A DNA stretch of 64,000 nucleotides from Himantopus leucocephalus. Lineage: Eukaryota; Chordata; Aves; Charadriiformes; Recurvirostridae. The notes beneath the pieces are model-generated. The model saw nothing but the letters and a program-made list of their open reading frames with translations, made no database searches and was not told the origin of the DNA. The DNA lies in NCBI GenBank assembly GCA_003993805.1, contig RSEF01000004.1:19000571-19064570 (forward strand), read 5' to 3'. Shown here one piece after another: positions 60,968-64,000 of this stretch. Position 1 is the first letter of the stretch. Each line of letters opens with the position of its first letter. Both the position numbers and the translations under genes were made by a program.

Positions 60968-63900
60968 ACCTTGTTCTGGCATGTGCATGTGGTAAATGGT
61001 AAAGATTCTGTTAAACGATCTAGAAATGGTAATAACTAGAGTATTTGAAACAACTAATACTTTTGCCTATGATCCTCTCTGAAATGGGCTCACTTGGCAG
61101 TGCAGCATAGGTGAAATTTTCACAGGTATGTGTCCTTCATTTTCAAAAGTGAGTTGGGTAGGGTGGTAGGAGTAGGTTTTCAGAGGCAATTAAGATGCAG
61201 ATGCTGAAGAGTCTAAGCAGGTGGGGTACCTGCACTCCACTGACTTAACCGGCAGCCAGGCATGTATGTCATTGAGGGGCTTTTCACAGTGTGACTATGT
61301 GTATGTTAAAACCCTAAGCACCTCTGAAAGACCCGTCCTGTGTGCCTTTGGAAATCCCTTATGAAAATAGGGTATGTGCTTCTCAGAATATGTACTCTGT
61401 GGCCTGCTTAAAAAGTGGCACAGAATTCTCTGCAGAATACACTGTTAATTAGTTATTTCATTGCAACATGTTCAACAAGTGCACAGATAAGGACTGCCTG
61501 ACTAAATAGGATGTACATATATCGGAGACAGACTATCAATTATTAGCCTGAAGAAGAAAAGGGAGTTAGAAAATTCCCCTCCAAGGCTGCAGAGTGGTAG
61601 AGTATCTATTACAAAAGGAACGGGTTGCATGCAAACTGCAAACTCCCTTTTTCATAGTTTCAAACTAAATTGCTCTTAATGTTTTCTGAGAGTTGTTTCG
61701 TAAAATTACGAAGCTGTAACAAACACATTCTTGGGACAAGTCAGCCTCAGTACTCCAATTATGTTGGGCTTTGCACCCAATTACACTGCCAAGTGTTTAC
61801 TATTATTTAAAATGTTTATATGCTATTTGAATATTCAATCCAATATTCAGTGAAACAAAAGAATTCTTCTATTCCATTTGTTTTGATATTATATCGATGC
61901 ATGACTACTCTTCCATGACTCCAAAGCCTCACAAAGCTGATTGCGTGGTTAGCAAACTACAATGATAAAATACGCAAAAAGTTTAGTATTATCTAATCTG
62001 AAGGAGCAAATACACAGTGAATGGTACACACAGCTAGAAGCACAAGCACCGATAGTTCTGATCACTCAGTTTACCATCACTGTAGTCATTCAGGCAGAGA
62101 AAGATTTCACAGAACAAAGGGGGTCCCTGGTATATAGAGTGGAAAGGTTTAAGTACTCTGTGCAAATCCATACTTTAAAACAAAAGGTTCTCATTCCACC
62201 ACTGCCCTCCTTCAGTAGGGTGGCACTTGTTGTTTAGTCTTAGTTTTTCCTCCAAGTAAACTAAACAAGATTTCTTTATTTTAACACTTTCTGCCACTGT
62301 CATTATCTCTGTGCAGGTATGAAAAGCAAGGGAAAACCAGGTCGGTCACGCCTGTGAGCAACTGGAGTTGACTGCAATAAAAAATTTCCATCTAACCTTA
62401 CTAATTATTAATGCACAGATGTTCTAGGCTCAAAATATAATGCCTGTGCTTACTCCAGGGAGCTGGTCCCCTCTGATTGTACTCAATACTAACTAACCCT
62501 CCCCCTGCAGTGAAATATCAAGCCAACCTCTTTCTTTTTACAGCAAAAAGTTCTATTATTGTTGTTTCTGCAAAAAAAAGCAAACTTTAAAAAGTGTATT
62601 CTAACACTGGATTACTATGACTGTGCTATATACCATAGCTTATCAAGATGTCAAGAATCACGTTTTAACTGTACTGCTACACTTAACAGCTCTCGCTGAC
62701 ATCTTAGCTCTCAATGCCAGATTTTCTCGCTCACTGTTTGGAGCACGTCCCACCACTTCACTGATTCCTTCTCTATTTACGCAGCAAAAGTTTTGTCCCT
62801 GTTTTAAAAGGTCTACATTGTGCATCTCTGTCCTCAATCTTTGGATAGCCCTTTTGTCTCTGCCTGTAATGAAAGTCTTGGTGTCTTCATTCCTGTCTTT
62901 CAGATACAGCACTGTTGTCTCCCCTGCTACACTTCATGGCTTCTACTCATTTACTTCCCCCATTGAGATTCACCTTGGGTGATGTGGAACTGAGGGAGCA
63001 TTAAAAATAAAAGCGTCCTGGCTGAAAGACACAGGGCTGAGACCGTGGTCGTACCACCATGCAGTTGAGCACATGTCTCGTCTATACCTTCACTGATTAC
63101 ACGCTGCACTAGTGCTTCGGGTACTCTCGGATAAGCCACTGCAGACCTTCAGCCTAACTTAAGCACGCTCCCAAATGTCCTCTGTACTCAGGACTCTGAA
63201 GAGGAGTGGATTTACGCCATTATCTGTCCTGAACAGCAGAAGAGAAACAACTTGACTGTCCAGTTCCTCAGGCTTCCACCTAACACCACCATCTAATTTT
63301 CCACATATAGTAATATTTTATTCTTCCTCTTACATTCTGGAACTGTAACACCTCGGGAGTGAAGCAGGAAGAGAGCTAAGTTGACTGTGTATGTTCTAGA
63401 TCAGCTCTTTTCCATTCCTGGCAAAGAGTTTTAAAACACTGGCAATCATCACTAGCCTAAATCTGCTTCAGCTAAAGCCACGTGGAATTTTTGTGGGAAT
63501 TCAGAGATCACTTGAGACTATTCCAGCCATACTCCTGAAGAGATTATTATGTGTTATTCCTAAAAGAGTTCACAAGAAGACTGAGTTTAGACCTAAGCAT
63601 ATAAACTTGAATGACAGGAAGGACCTCATGCAATTCAGAACTTAAAAGCCAACAATTTGCAATATTTTTTGTATAATTCTTTGGCTCAGAGATCAGGCCA
63701 TGGCCACAGAGCCTGTCACCAGCTACAAGAAATCTTATTCACAGTCTAGACCTGCAAATACTTCTTTTGAAGCACAGTAATCATAAAGTAATTCACTTAA
63801 TCCACATCACTGAACACTTCTCCAACACCACTGACTTCCAGGGAGTTTTGCCATTCACTGTGGAGGGACCATCAGGTGCTCTATCGAACTGCTTACATGG

Positions 63901-64000
63901 TTCAACACACATCAGCAAGGCGAGTATGTGATTTTGCACCACATGCACCATAGTTCTTCCACTGTGCTGGTGGCTTATTCTTTCTGGTTGAACACAATAA

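Overview
The window is vertebrate nuclear DNA, almost certainly from a bird. It holds intron/exon structure with canonical GT-AG splice sites, a few avian-type CR1 LINE fragments (one ending in the ATTCTATG repeat typical of avian CR1), compact introns, and draft-assembly gaps (two runs of 100 N and three single Ns). There is no bacterial, plasmid or phage content.

The whole window lies inside one gene read on the minus strand: GRIA3, which encodes the AMPA-type glutamate receptor subunit GluA3. Nine consecutive internal exons can be placed to the base. By comparison with the usual AMPA-receptor gene layout I call them exons 4 to 12. From 5' to 3' on the transcript they lie at 50613-50800, 32413-32466, 30717-30878, 26874-27041, 23426-23530, 21992-22099, 20615-20821, 10179-10555 and 2412-2610. 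Together they give 1,568 coding bases and 522 complete, uninterrupted codons. The codons run from the middle of the amino-terminal domain, through the S1 half of the glutamate-binding domain, M1, the M2 pore loop and M3, into the start of S2. The 5' exons (signal peptide and start of the amino-terminal domain) lie beyond position 64000. The 3' exons (rest of S2, flip/flop, M4, cytoplasmic tail) lie before position 1. Assignment to GRIA3 rather than GRIA1, 2 or 4 rests mainly on the exon 11 linker after M1 ([20 protein letters not shown]) and on exons 6 and 7.

The rest, about 97.5% of the window, is intron. It contains four CR1 loci (15.0, 18.5, 36.1-37.4 and 56.2 kb). The 36.1-37.4 kb locus is a sense CR1 nested inside an older antisense CR1. 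There are also several short tandem duplications and microsatellites, and a few GC/CpG-rich patches. Two near-perfect direct duplications sit on either side of a single N and look like assembly joins.

The most interesting unexplained item is a possible unannotated cassette exon on the minus strand at 1882-2154, in the intron after exon 12. It is 91 codons, open throughout and phase 0 at both ends, matching the phase of the exon 12 donor. It has plausible splice sites, raised CpG content and a strong predicted membrane segment. A second candidate is a coding-like minus-strand stretch at 41611-41949. Both are inferences that need expression or conservation data. No complete second gene was found.
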